Shown: positions 45,130 through 58,200 of the stretch, piece after piece | Position numbering within the stretch: the stretch's first letter is position 1 | How the letters are laid out: each line of letters opens with the position of its first letter | Source of the DNA: Escarpia spicata | Lineage: Eukaryota > Annelida > Polychaeta > Sabellida > Siboglinidae | DNA length: 64,000 nucleotides | Direction of reading: 5' to 3' | Assembly: GCA_963995525.1 (NCBI GenBank) | Contig: OZ023218.1 | Coordinates: 46,800,314 to 46,864,313 of the forward strand | Program-made: the position numbers and the translations under genes | The notes under the pieces: generated by a model | Seen by the model: the letters and a program-made list of their open reading frames with translations, nothing else | What the model was told of the DNA's origin: nothing | The model's database searches: none

Positions 45130-47400
45130 GTCTTTGTAGCGCCTGCCTTGAACTCAGGTCCCGCGTCCGAGGAGAGCTCCGAGGAGATGCCGAAGGTCAT
45201 GAACACTCTTCGGAGCGCGGCAATGAGGCCTTTGGAGCCCTCCGCGTTCTCTTCTACGATAGGCCAATTAGAGTATCTGTCCACGGCGACGAGGTAGTGA
45301 TGGCCGCCGTAGCTGAAGTAGTCAGCACATATTGCCTGGAAGGGATAGACTGGTCGTGTTGGTGGTGTAGGCGGCGAGTTTGGTTGTGACGGCGCCATGC
45401 GGTTGCACGCTGTACAGTGTGCACGTGTCTCTTCAATTGCCGAAGTCATACCTGGCCAGAAGAATGACCCCTCTGCTCGCGACACCATCATCGAAATACC
45501 CTGGTGAGCCGAGTGGAGTGCCTGTAAGACACGTGCTCGGAGAGTGGGTGGTATGACGATTCTGTCCTTGTAAAGGATGACGCCGTCGTACTCGGTTAGC
45601 TTCTCCCGGTACTGGTGGTACGTGCGGATGGCACTGAGCATGGCTGATGGCGTGTCAGGAAAGCCGTTGTGGATGACATCCACTAGAGCGGACATGTCGG
45701 GGTCGCTCGCCGTGGCAGTGCGCACATCGTCCCATGTGACCGACTTGATGAGATCCGTGGCCGTGGTCGCGCAAGTCTGTGAGCAGCGAGGTGGCGCCGG
45801 ATCGTCGCGGGATCGGAGGGCTGCGGGGGCTGCCGCGACCACGTCATCGGGCAGGTCGGGAGTCTCGGCGTCGCCCACCGGGCGTCGGCGACGGTGTTGG
45901 GGACGCCGGGGATGTGGACCACGCGAAATCGGTACCGCAGCAACTTTTCCTTAATGTTCCGCAAGCGAGGGTTTGGGATGTCGTCGAGGGCGCGGTCACC
46001 TAGCACCTTGAGTAGTGGCTTGTGGTCTACTGCTACCATGAGGTCCGAACATCCCAGGGTGAATGTCGAGCCTTGTCAAGGGCGTCTACAACTGCCAGCG
46101 CCTCGCCGTCGATGGGGGCATAACGTGACTCAGCGCCGTGTGTGAAACGGATGACCATCAGCACTACTTTCCAGCCCAACTTGCAGCAGAACGGTCGGAC
46201 ACCAGCGCAGTCACAGTGTTTCTGGACTAGCCAGTACCCGAGCCCTTCCTTAGACCAGTCTGTGGCGAGGCATGTTGGGCGTGACTGGTCGAAGATCTCG
46301 ACTCCTTGCCTGATCTGGTCGATGATCACGACTTTCGACTGCCTGAACAGGCGATCCAAATGTTCCGTCCAGGCGAACGGCTGATCTGGCTTTAGGAGGT
46401 CGCGGTATGGTTGCATGTGGTCCGCCACGGCGAAGGCATAATTAAGCCACCTGGTTAACGAGGCCGAACCTGCTTCTGATGTCTGTAACATTCCTCGGTG
46501 TCGGGAAGTCCTTTATCGACTGCAACACCTTCGTCACTGACGTGGGTGATATCTCAAAGCCTGCAAACTCGATGGTGTCTTTACCGAACACAAACTTGTC
46601 CGGATTCTGCGTGATGCCATTGCGGCCACACGTGTCCAGCCACTGCACTGCAAGCCAAAAGGCCTGCTCGATGTTGTCCGCCCACAGTAGGGTATCGTCG
46701 ATGCATTTTGTCTTGTTGGGTATGTGGGCGACGATCTCATCGAACCGCCGTGTGAAGCCATCGCCAGATGCCACATATCCCTGGGGTGCTGAGCGGCATC
46801 GATAGCGGCCCCACGGCGTTATAAACGAGAGGTGGCGGTCGTCGGGGTGGAATGGGACAGCGTGGTAGCCGTTCCAGGCGTCACACACCGTTTTCTTTGT
46901 TCCATGAGGCACCGATCTCGCTTGGTGAAAGGTTCTCTGGGTGTGGTGGGTCTCCCTGGTGGCACTAGCGTTAAGGGCCTGGAGATCCACAGTCCGTCGA
47001 GGCTTCCCGTTCTTCTTTGCGCAGATAACCATGCGATGACACCAGGTGACAGGGGTGTCAGTTGGTACCTCCTCGATGACGCCCTTACTGCAGTCTTGGT
47101 CGAGGCCGGCCTTCACGTCGCTTCGCCAGTGAATCGGGACGTCGATCGGTGTGTGGCAGGCGACAGGCTTGGCGTCTGGGTCAATCATTAGCCAGAGTGG
47201 CGGGTCCTCCATCGGGAGGAGAAGCTGGTGGTGACACGTGTTGAATGTGCTAGCCTTGTAGTGCGACAGCAACCACTGCTCCAGTTTTCTGCGGTTGTCC
47301 TCAATGGCTGGTTAGGGCAGCTCTTGCGGAGGCAGTGGTGGAGGTTGACGGCGGGGGCACTCACAGGCCGCGGTCATCGACGACTCAAGTCATGTACCTT
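45130..47400 (-). mobile_element. Ty3/gypsy-type LTR retrotransposon pol remnant
   Basis: Read on the minus strand in pol order. The reverse transcriptase (46,442-47,272) has RRTVDLQALNA, a CIDDTLLW box and NPDKFVFGKDTIEFAGFEI. RNase H (46,033-46,491, then 45,880-46,039) has CLATDWSKEGLGYWLVQKH, YAPIDGEALAVVDAL and VAVDHKPLLKVLGD. The integrase (45,130-45,878) has HHCC residues (HSAHQG, HCTACNR) and two acidic residues of the DDE set (CADYF, SSDAGPEF); it stops where the third would come. Frame breaks fall near 46,470, 46,040 and 45,880. No LTRs, gag or protease are recognised. It is GC-rich compared with the neighbouring DNA. This is an old, dead copy. Confidence 0.9.
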
Positions 47401-47439
47401 TGGAGTAAAATTGGCTTCTTGTGTATTTGTTATTCCATG

Positions 47440-48454
47440 AGTTTACATAACAGGATAATGTGAAGTCTTGTTGCATGGCTAAATAAATGCATTGGTGCTG
47501 TGAAACCAGTTCCTCCAATGACGGCCTTTTTAAGACATGACTAGGGTGACAGACCCAACAACCAGGCTTCCCTTTCGTTCATTGCCATTGCATTGGTGAT
47601 GATAATGATTCTCTTAATTTAGCATCTGTATAAATCAGGCTGCCCTAGCGGCCATCCAGTAGCTTTCAGAAGCGGGTCGATCACGCTTATGAGAAACATG
47701 GAATTATATTAAGATAAGCAATTAGGGATTCATATCTAAAAGATTAAATTTGAGGGGGTCAAATTAAGTTTTGTATCCGGGCACCAACAACCCACAATAC
47801 GCCACCGCGTGTTACCATGCACATTAAATAGTGTGCGAACGGGGTGTATTCCAAGGCATGTAATAAAACTGTCATGCCACATACATCGGAGAAATGAAAC
47901 GTAACGTTTTATATCTTGTAAATCAAAATGGAAAGAGGATATCTGTCAAAAACAGTGGAATAACAAGATGTTGTTACGAAGCCGAAGGAGTGAAAACTGA
48001 TATAGCCTATAGTATAGTTATAGGCCTACAAACAAAAACACCACATCTTAAATCTTCAGCGGGAAAACCGCGGACATGGAAACGTTGTTATGAAATGTTG
48101 ATTTGTGTCGATATAAACGATGTGTAAAGTTAGTTTGAATCTTTTCTAAACTATTGTATGCACGACAAACAGTGGCGCCTCACCTAGCTGGCAAACACGA
48201 AAACGTGTAAATATTTTGGCGCACACTAAAAGGCGGACCAACAAAACGCGGACATGATGACCACATTCACAAGGATCGCACGATATCTGTTTCGTCTTTA
48301 CATGCGTTGTTGCTGTCTTTTGCTAGTGCATCTGTAAACATCAGGGTACCTCTTATTATTATTTTAACAGTTGTATATCTGATTAATTAATTAAATAATT
48401 AATGGTGCAACTTGTATTTTACAAAATTAAAAGAATACTGAAGATAAACAGTGA
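47440..48454. other. Non-genic stretch
   Basis: No gene seen. A short frame at 47,894-48,127 has no recognisable features. Confidence 0.55.
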
Positions 48455-50290
48455 GGGGAATACCAGTTATGCCGTAATGTTCAAGCTTTTAAAAAATAAA
48501 TATTGTAGTCTATAATATCAAAAGCTTTTGACAAATAAAAAAATTGCAATTAGAGGGTTTTAAGTTATCTAAGTTTTGAAGAATAGTGTCAGTTAGTTCG
48601 AGTGTAGCCATTTCCGTTGAATGTAATTTCCTAAATCCGTATTGGCTTTTGTATAATAATTCGTTTATAGTTAGATAGTCAAATATTTGATCGTATAAAT
48701 TTTTTTCAAAGACTCTGGAAATTGAGGGGAATAATGAAATGGGTATGTAATTGTTAAGTAAGGTGCTATCGTCTTTATTTATACAAAGGAATACATTTAG
48801 AAATGTTTAGTCTTTGTGGAAATATACATGTGCTAAGAGATTGGTTAATGATAAGGGACAAAGGCTTCGCAATTACTAAGTTGATTCTTTTTAGTAAAAT
48901 TGTTGAAATCGAATCATGGCCTGCACTTCTCCTTGAGTCAAATTCCTTGATGATTTTAATTACAATATCTTCAGTTATTGGTTTGAAACTAAACGTTGTG
49001 AGAGACTTGTTTTGTAAATAACTAAGAAATTGTTTTTGTGGGTTTGTATAGAAAATTGTCGGTGCCAGTTTAGTACCAATATTTACAAAGAACTCGTTGA
49101 ACTCGATTGCAATCTGCTTTGTGTCGGTAACTCGTAATACATTTATATGGAAATGATTTGGAAATTTAAATTGTGTACAGTTTTTATTTATAAGCTGTTT
49201 AATGGTGTTCCACGTTGTCCTAGTATTTGATTTGAATTGGTCAAATAGATGTCTATAGTAGATCTTTTTGGCATTTCTGATGGTTTTATTTATAATATTT
49301 TTATATACACGAAGATCGACCGACATGGCATTATAAAAATAAAATCTTTATATTTAATAAACTTAACAATTCCAGCTGTTATCCAGCTGGAATTTTTATG
49401 TTTATACTTATTGTAACGGACTGTTTTAATTGGAAAATGAGTTTCGTATAGCTGAGTAAGTATGTTTTCAAGTATTTCATAATTATTATTTGGGTCAGCA
49501 TAGGGATCTTGATTTAGTTTCCCCGTAATGCATAATTTACTTAAGGCTTCACAGTAATTTAAGATAGACTTTTCATTATTTGTCCTAAGTTTCACATATT
49601 TGGGAATACTTTGTTTATATTGTAATTTGTCAAAGCTTATGAAATATGGTAGATGGTCTGATATATTATTCATAAGTATACCACCTACTGTACAAACTCT
49701 AGTGAGATTTGAAATCTTACAATATATCTGATCAACGAGTGTACTGTTATTTACAGAAAAACGGATCGGTAGAGTAATCTTCGGATAAAAACCATTCGTA
49801 CAAAATAGATCAAAATAATCCCCAATTTGTCGTCTATCATTTACTTTCAGCAAATCAAGGTTGAAATCTCCAACTATTATTGTTTCGGAGCGTTCCGTAC
49901 CTAATGTTGACAAGATAGGTGCCAATTCCCCAATAAAAGTGGATATTATTACGTCTGTGTTATTTAGTTTTGGTGATCTGTAAATATTACCTATTGTAAT
50001 GTGTTTTTTTAAGATTCGCTCCATAAATGTCAATAAACAGCCCCCCCCCCAAATATCAGATGCCTCGTATAAATTATTTACGTTATATTGGTAACGTTCA
50101 TGTAAATATATAATTAGGCCTCCGTGACCTGTACATTTTTTGCCTTGATGGATGATTATTATAATTTGGAAGATGATATTGAGACAAGTCTGAATCCTCC
50201 GAGAGCCATGTTTTCTGCAAGCATATTGCATTAAACCTATGCCTTTGTTGCATCCAATAAGATTGGGGAAAGGTAACTAAACTTTGAATT
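48455..50290 (-). mobile_element. LINE with intact 5' coding part but missing 3' half
   Basis: Minus-strand frame 49,290-50,231 is an AP endonuclease (GHGGLIIYLHERYQYNV, IGNIYRSPK, IIVGDFNLDLLK, NNISDHLPYFISFD). Frame 48,775-49,326 continues into the reverse-transcriptase fingers (SAGHDSISTILLKRINLVIA, IFPQRLNISKCIPLYK). Broken frames carry on to the palm (SKAFDIIDYNI, EHYGITGIP) near 48,460, where similarity ends before the catalytic box. Losing the 3' rather than the 5' end is unusual for a LINE and suggests a later deletion. It belongs to a different family from the other LINEs here. Confidence 0.85.
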
Positions 50291-50940
50291 AATGCATTGA
50301 ATATTTAAACTGAAGATAATAAAACTATGTTTTGTAGAAGCGAGAGTTTCATTTAGTTTCAAAGTGTTTATGCATGGCGAATGTGTCAGCATAACTATGA
50401 TTTAATTATTGTCATTTAAATTACCGAGAATGTGTTGTAGGTTATTAGCAACTGATCCACCAAAATTGAATAGTATTCTGTCTTCCGATAAATTATCATC
50501 TGTATTTTCTGCCATAGATGGTGGTTAGATTTGTATCGTGTACCACAAAGGGAGTAGTTGTAATACTGGAAAAGCAGTCCGTTAGTACTAAGGGAACAAG
50601 CAGTTGAAAAGTCGTTCCAAACAGAAAATATAGAATAACAAAAATGAACATAATAGGTATTACTAGAGCCGGTAACACAAAAGTATTTTAGTGACACATG
50701 TAAGTTAAATGTATAACTATACACGTAACTTAGTACATAGTACATCAATTTGGACGAGCCACAAAATAACATTAACTATATATCCACGAAAAACGTAATT
50801 ACTTTGTGTAAAAGAATACGCAGTGCGTCTCAAACGATGTGTGCAATACATATTGTTATATACTTTCCGCGAAAATAATTACTAAATGCATTTTATAAGA
50901 ATACATGATGACTTGATAGTGTAACACCTGAGTAGCCTTA
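50291..50940. other. Non-genic stretch
   Basis: AT-rich and without a supported gene. Short hydrophobic frames on the minus strand look spurious. Confidence 0.55.
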
Positions 50941-50944
50941 GCCA

Positions 50945-50946
<2 letters not shown>

Positions 50947-51014
<68 letters not shown>
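50947..51014. repeat. (CTA)n trinucleotide microsatellite
   Basis: About 22 pure CTA units. They translate as poly-Ser in one minus frame, without supporting exon signals. Confidence 0.98.
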
Positions 51015-51016
<2 letters not shown>

Positions 51017-51378
51017 CCTGGGCCGCAAACACAGCCACCAAAACCATATGATCAATCATTATGAGTTTTGTGTATGATTTGTATTGTAAGTATTGTGTGT
51101 GCGTGTACGTATGCCATTTTCTGAAATGAAAGTATGACTCCTGTTGTGTATGAGTGCATGTGTACACATGTAGAACATTTTGGTGTCTATCGCGACTTCA
51201 CGTTCCTTAAGATACACAAACCTAATAAATATAACCAAAACGTAGCACAGCTACAAATTGTTATGTGTTTTCTACGAAAAATATTTACTAAGTGCATTTT
51301 CTAATAATGCACGCTGAAACGACTATACATTTTATACCAAACGTGATAGTTCATGATCAGTCAATACTGTGGCATAAG

Positions 51379-51514
<136 letters not shown>

Positions 51515-51799
51515 TGTGAGTGTATGTGCGTGCATGTGCACAATTGGCCAAATGAAAATAAAAACCCAAACCAAGGATAGTTATATTATTAATTGCACAG
51601 ATTTGCAGCTGTTATATTCAGTTTGTCAAAGGGTTAGCCGTTGCTAACACATTCACGTTTTTTTATATCTGAACATGGTCATTATAAAAATATAATACCG
51701 AAATCACAAATTTTCTGAAATGATCATTAGTTGAACAAAAGCATTTCATTAATGTTATCAATGGAATTCCATTCTACACACAAGCATGCATGCACATTA

Positions 51800-52260
51800 C
51801 ACCATCGATGTTTACAAACGAACGCACACAAACGCCTACAACAGATAAAGCATGTAAAAACGGAGCGCAGCGATCGAGCGAATATGGTCCGCTCGGTCTA
51901 ACCTGTCCGCCAGTTCTTGGTCCGCCTTTTAGTGTGCGCCTATATGTTATTGTATCACTTATTCACCAGAGGTCGCTATAATATAGTAATGGCTCTCAAG
52001 CCAAAGTCCGAAATAAGTTTTCCAAATCGATTGGCTTTGCCTTTAGCGAAGCGAAAGCGGTTTCGTTATCGTCAAAAAGTATCTACATTACTTAGTTGTG
52101 TTTACCACTGACGCGTGATAATAGAGTGTGTGCACCACTTGAGACTGGAAGTTTTTGCGGAAGTTTCTTTCCAGCTACCAACTTTCAGTTCCCCCGTGAA
52201 CGTCGCCGCGAAGCCGAGCCCCAAGAGAAGGTCCATCGCAAGCTTCCTGAAAAAAACTTG
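51800..52260. promoter_or_regulatory. CpG-rich stretch, possible promoter or first exon
   Basis: CpG dinucleotides cluster here (GAGCGCAGCGATCGAGCGAA, AGCGAAGCGAAAGCGG, GAACGTCGCCGCGAAGCCGA), while surrounding DNA is CpG-poor. The position, 3 kb upstream of the first SETX-like exon, would fit a promoter with a non-coding first exon. It might also serve a minus-strand gene. No TATA box or splice pair is decisive. Confidence 0.4.
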
Positions 52261-52329
52261 ATGCTTGATCATCATTTTATTTTACAGCTGATGGTTTGTA
52301 TTGTTTTTATTTGTTTAATAGTAAATTAA

Positions 52330-53800
52330 GGTTTTACTTTGCCCCGTAAAATTGGGAAGGTATGTCACTACTACGCGTGGATTTTATTGTAAACAAATTA
52401 TTAAATCTTCACGAAATGAAACTGAAATGTTGTTTCTGGCAACCCTATTGACAAAACAAAAAACTATTTATTAGAAACGGCTTAATCATCGAAGCTACAA
52501 AAGAGCATGACCCTGTAACAATCTTGGTACAAATATTTCTGCACGTATTACGCTAATAAGTGTAGCCTACTGCATACAGTACAGTGTACTACTGATTGTG
52601 TACATCAAACTTAGTCATAACTAACATAAGCGCTTTCATCAAATATCAGTAAGTGTTCATTTACAGAGGTCTACATACATCGTTCTGGTAATCTTCCAGA
52701 ACTTTAACTAGCCTAAATCGTTAACATGACCCATATACTGGCTGTTCCACGTATCATAGTTTTAAATAGAAATATTCCATTTTTATAATGTCTAAATAAT
52801 TGTTTGTAATACACATCTGTAGTCTATTTCTCTAACACTTATTTCATTAATTTGTATAAACAAACAAATTGTTTCTAAAAGTTTTGTTTAGAGAAAAACT
52901 TACAAATTTCCGTAATGAAAACACTGGTCATGGAGACACTTCGATGACACCCAATATTAGGTAGCATCTGTGCCCAGTGTTATTAGCCAATGATTGACAG
53001 TTACTAAATGTGTATGTGACCTTCACCTAGTAATAACACCCACACTTGCATCTCATAAATATTGCTTGATATTTAAATCTTGCTAGATCTAACTAGGTAC
53101 CTTGACTATACCTGGGCTGGAGTACGGCAGCAGAACAACATGGAATAGGACACACAAATTGCAAAGGTAGCAACAACAACAAGCCATGGGTTAAATTGGA
53201 ATTGCTTTCAACTGGGCATTGTAAAAATTCAGCAAGATATGGAAAAGTTGTTCAACTTTATATACCATACAATTGAGCTATTGATATTTTTGTCAGTTAC
53301 TTGATCTAAAAGCCAGTCAGTTCTTTGTACAATTTTTACAAGACTGTAGTACACATTTTTTAAATTGACAATCTGGGCAGGGTCCAATTAAACATGATCA
53401 ATTACACCACTAAGTTTCCAATTACAATTATTTATGTGTTAATAAATCGGACCTACCAAAGATATTGCACGGTTATGTAGAATTGATTGAAAAACAAATG
53501 TTCTCAAATTAGATTAAATTAAAAAAATCATCAAAAACAAATTAAATTGGAATTTAAATCACTAAGTGAGGTGCAAAAATAATTTTGTATTTAATGACAT
53601 ATAAAGATTTTGCATATTGGTGTCATTGAAGTCACAAAGGCTTCCCTTCAAGGAGTATACTTTCCCAGTCAAAAATCTCTAGTTAATATCCATAGTTGCA
53701 AATAACTATAACTAAGTTAAGCCTGAAGCCACCAGATTCACAATAAAATACCTTTGTTACTCTCAACACAGACTGTGAACTGCTAATACTGCTAGAATCT
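52330..53800. other. Non-genic stretch
   Basis: AT-rich, without recognisable exons or elements. Confidence 0.5.
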
Positions 53801-53813
53801 TCTTATGGAGACG

Positions 53814-54000
53814 TACTGTGACTTAACCTCCTAGACCAGTGTACATGTAGTCAATTTGCAGCCTGGCTGAAGAGCAAAGGGAATATTGACCCATGGACAA
53901 TGACAGGTGCAAACATTAGTTATGAACACTGCCAGGAGTTGACCATCTACCAGTCAAATGTCCTCTTCATTGATAAACTGTTAGTATTGTTAGGTGAATG
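53814..54000 (+). CDS. Orphan exon-like open frame
   Basis: A plus-strand frame with protein-like composition: NLLDQCTCSQFAAWLKSKG, NIDPWTMTGANISYEHCQEL, TIYQSNVLFIDKLL, ending GE and a stop at about 54,000. An upstream TGA bounds it. A possible acceptor (aatttgcag at about 53,860-53,868) would give an exon starting within AAWLKS. I do not recognise the family. It could be a host exon, a repeat-derived domain fragment or chance. Confidence 0.35.
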
Positions 54001-54167
54001 ACACATTGCGATCACAAAGTACTGGGATCACAACTTAGGTGATGGGTTTTTGTATGGTTTACTATTTTGTAGATTGAAAATAATATGTGAGATAGCAGTT
54101 TTAATAGATGAATGTAAATTGTGAGGGGCTAAATGAATTGGGGAGGGTGTTTTAATTGTAATTTAAT

Positions 54168-55217
54168 CAGGGTTTGGTTTCTTCCGGGACATCTGGAAGA
54201 AATGGATTTCTTCCGGAAGAAACTGGAAGCAAGTGGAAGACAGGATTAGACAATGGAAACTATTCTGATATATATTCCTGTATTGATTTTATTAAATATA
54301 TAAATATAATACATTTGATGATTATAATATTAGCATAACAAACAAAAAGTGTATGCATTGTGTTGATGTTCATGTATTAGGTTATTACTTGTGTTTTATT
54401 AGTCACCTAAAGGCAAAATCCAGCATGGTTCCTATTTATCACCCACCATAAGCCATTTGGTGCATGCCACAGTGACACATTTAATCCATTCAATAACCCT
54501 TGAAACTAGGCCCATCAACAAATCTCCATTCAATAACCCTTGAAACTAGGCCCATCAACAAATCTCCATTCAATAACCCTTGAAACTAGGCCCATCAACA
54601 ACTCTCCCCTATGTCTTAGTTTTATGTCGCATATTAGTGTTAAACAGATATCATTAGGACAAAATATAAATTGAAAGATATGTTTAGATTATCTCAGTCA
54701 TCGTCTACTTATCACAGCGACTCTGCTTTACATTAACACACCTCATGGAGTGAGCAAGAAGAAGCTAACTAAAATAGGTGGCTGTCAAGCCTGGTGGATG
54801 TTACACAAAAACTGAAGCCATTTAGTGATTGTTCTACTATGTGGAACCAGCAAGACAAACCAAACTGCCTGACGCAAGAAGCCATAATTGAATGACACAT
54901 TAAAACCACTTATTATAAAGAACTGCATTCTACCTGCACTGAAATGAATATAACACAAGTAACAATCTTAGTACATACATAAATAGCCCACGTATGCCTG
55001 CAATACGAAGAAGTCTTATTTATTTTGTGCAATGGAGTTACAATGTTAAAAACATATTTTATATCAATATCACTAGCTTAAACTGACTTATATTAAGTTA
55101 TAAGGATATTTTTAGTTACATACGTTTTCTTCCAGAAGAAAATGGAAGAAACTATTTCTTCTGGGATGGAAGAAATATGAACAAAAAACCACCCTTTGGA
55201 AGAAATTGCAAACCCTG
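54168..55217. mobile_element. Non-autonomous hAT element, 1,050 bp, with 8-bp target-site duplication
   Basis: Flanked by AATTTAAT at 54,160-54,167 and 55,218-55,225. It starts CAGGGTTTGGTTTCTTCC and ends with the inverse (GGAAGAAATTGCAAACCCTG). Eight-bp duplications and CAGGG termini are hAT hallmarks. Subterminal GGAAGAA motifs repeat on both sides. It has no transposase frame. It ends 64 bp before the first SETX-like exon, so it lies in that intron or the 5' flank. Confidence 0.92.
54486..54605. repeat. 40-bp tandem repeat, 3 units, inside the hAT element
   Basis: Three almost identical copies of CCATTCAATAACCCTTGAAA with CTAGGCCCATCAACAAATCT, at 54,486, 54,526 and 54,566. Confidence 0.95.
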
Positions 55218-55281
55218 AATTTAATTAGTTATAAACTTTACATTTGATCATTTTCATATCTGATTCATGGTAATTTTGCAG

Positions 55282-58200
55282 GTATGGCATCCAGCGAGGA
55301 ACGTTCTCTGAACAAGGTTCAGAAGAGACTGAAACTGCGGCGAGACAAAACCCTGGTCGACACTGGTACACCTGAGTCATTGGATCAAAACTGTGAGCGT
55401 AATGGCCGATCACCTCTGTGCGGTTTGCTGGGAAATGGCCGCTCCATGTCAAACAAGAGGGAGTCGATGGCTACTCAAAGGAAAGGGAAGAACTCCGGGA
55501 ATGGAAGGAAACTGGCAGCCAGAACACACAACAGATTGGCTTCAAATGAAACTTGCTCCAGTGAGCCACCAATTGACATTCCTCGTCCTGGCCCATCGAA
55601 AAGTAACAGTGACAGTGACTGCATCACGATTTCTGACAGCAGTGATGACGACAATGCTGCAAGCATTAGAAAGCCACACGTGAAACTGTCAATCAAACAG
55701 AGTCCTTGCGCTGGCAGTGGTGATTCCTGGCATGTCCGCAGTGGCAGTAAATCTGTCTCAGATTATTCCAACTTCGGCACTTATGATTACACAGTGAAAC
55801 GTGAAGTAGTTGGCTCGTACGCAACAAGTCGTGCTGTCGAGCTGCTACGAAAAGCGAGAGATGACATGATATTGCTGCCAGATTTGGCAAATGATGATCT
55901 GCCAGATCTTTCATCGTCCTTGCTTGAGTCACGTAAACACCATATCGCACCTGAAGCACTGAACATTGAGTCGTCTTCTGGAGAATTTGCCGTAGTCGAG
56001 CAAGGTGCAACTGAAAAATGGAATAGTTCTCGCAAACGATACCTTAAAACTAGACCATCAGATGCCAAATCGTCATCAAATAAATGTGTGACAACTAAAC
56101 ATGGCAAGAAAGTTACTGCACCATGCAGGCGACGCATCATACCACCTGGGCCATCAGAGGCTCTAACTTCATCAGATGCGATGGTTGGGCCGTCAAATGA
56201 TGTGTCATCTTCCAATGAAACTGTAACTGTGAGAAGTGGCCACAAACAAAACACTAAAACTGCACCTACAATATTTGAAATATCATCTGATGATGAATTT
56301 ACAACATCGATGTATGTCACGAAAGTGAAAGGTTCTCGCAAGCGACACTTTAAACGCGGACCCTCAAAAGTTGAATCATCATCAACTGAACCTGTGACAT
56401 CCAAATGTCACCACATATGTAAGGATTCACTCATTAACCCTAGATCATCTCGCTCTGAATCAAGGAAGTTGTTGACATCAAAGTGCGGCCAAACTTTAAA
56501 TCTTACGTGCACACAACACGTTAAACGTAACCGGTCTACGTTGACACTTGACGAGTCTGTCACCACCATGGATGATTGTGAATGCAATGGTGTTCCTGAG
56601 CAAATAGACCTAGATGGCAGCACAGACTCCGATGAACCTTTAACCGATGTTGTGAGGCGGAAACTGGAGAAGATGCAGAAGGGTGCGAGTGTCCCACAGA
56701 CCAGTGATGACGTTTCAGCCTGTGGTGAAAATGACACCATCCTTGCGCTTCCTGCAGTAAAAAAGAGTCACACCCTTAACAGAAGGAAGAACCTTACTTT
56801 GCATGATGATTCAGAGCCAAGTGACAGCGCCTCATCCTCTGATGCAGCTATTTCCTGTCCTCCATCGACCAGTCGGAGTAGATCAGCTTCTCCTGTCTTT
56901 ACATCGCATTTGTTGAAGAAGATGGAAAATGGAGAGGTTAACTACTGGAGAATGGTCACCACTTCCCCACCGATGGATGTAGACCAATCATTAGACGTCA
57001 CACCTTATGGCAAAAGTCCTCTTCATGATGATACTGGATCGTGCAATGATTGTAACACAAATGGCAGATCACCACTGGTGGCTTCATCATCAGAGACAGT
57101 GGTGGATCAGGTGATTGAAAGCAGGAAGGAGGCCCAGTGTACAAGATCACAGGGCAAACAAACTGTGCAAGTACCATTGGTGGACATCATGTCGTGTGAG
57201 TGTGCAGATTGCAGTTCTGTTCGGAATCGTTTTCTCACACCACGCAAGGATCTCGCCACAACCGAGGGTTGTTCGGCGGTTGGGATCTCTGTGCAGTCAT
57301 CCGAGTCCACGCAATTGGGGAAGAATCTGAACACCACTGATCCTCATACACAGCAGTCCCAAGGCAAAGACACGACATCCCACTGCCAGGAGGACTTTGT
57401 GAACTCTGTACTGTCGAATGCAGGTGCTGGGAGCAACATCCAAGAAAAGAGAGACATTCTGGGTGACTTGATAAGAATGAGCCGTGGTTCAAACTATGAC
57501 CCACCTGTTGCAAAGTGCAATGAATCCAAAGAAAGTACAGATGACTGTGATATTACTGACAACTTACAGCAGGAGGTAAATGGTGTGACAGAGGTGGGTG
57601 AGAAAGACCATTGTGGTGCTCTCAATGAAGCCAGTGATGTCCCGCAGTCTGTAGAGGTGGTTAGATCAAGAGGTCATACCAGTGATGATGACACAGAGAT
57701 GGTGGATGTGTCAAGAGATGATATTAATGATGATAATGACCGTATGGAAGTGATGAATGTGACCAAGTCAAAGAATGATGCTACTGATAATAATGATGAT
57801 GCTGAAATTATGAATGTGACCAAGTCAGTGGATGATGACACTGATAATAATGCTGACATGGATATAACAAATGTAACCAAATCAGGGGGTGACACGAATG
57901 ACAATGGTGATGACACAGATGTGACAGATGCAGTGTTCTCGCAAGAAGACGATGTCGTCATGCTGCTGTCAGACAGCGATGACAATGATGACAGTATCTT
58001 TGCAAACCTGACTCAGTTGTGCGTAAAGTCGGAACCGACATCAGAGTCGGAACAGGAAGTGGAGAGGGGAGGCATTGCTGAGATACTGAAGGAAGAGCTA
58101 GGAGGGAGCCGGGACGTCCCATGGAAGGAGGGGGGTGGGGTTGTACTGGGGGAGGTGTTTGCTAAGTCGGAGCCTGGGTCCGATGTGGAGCAGGATCTGT

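Noticed and set aside
47894..48127. 77-codon plus-strand frame starting MKRNVLYLVNQNGKR
   Set aside because: No recognisable motif, no splice signals and AT-rich codon use like the flanking non-coding DNA. Not enough to call a gene.
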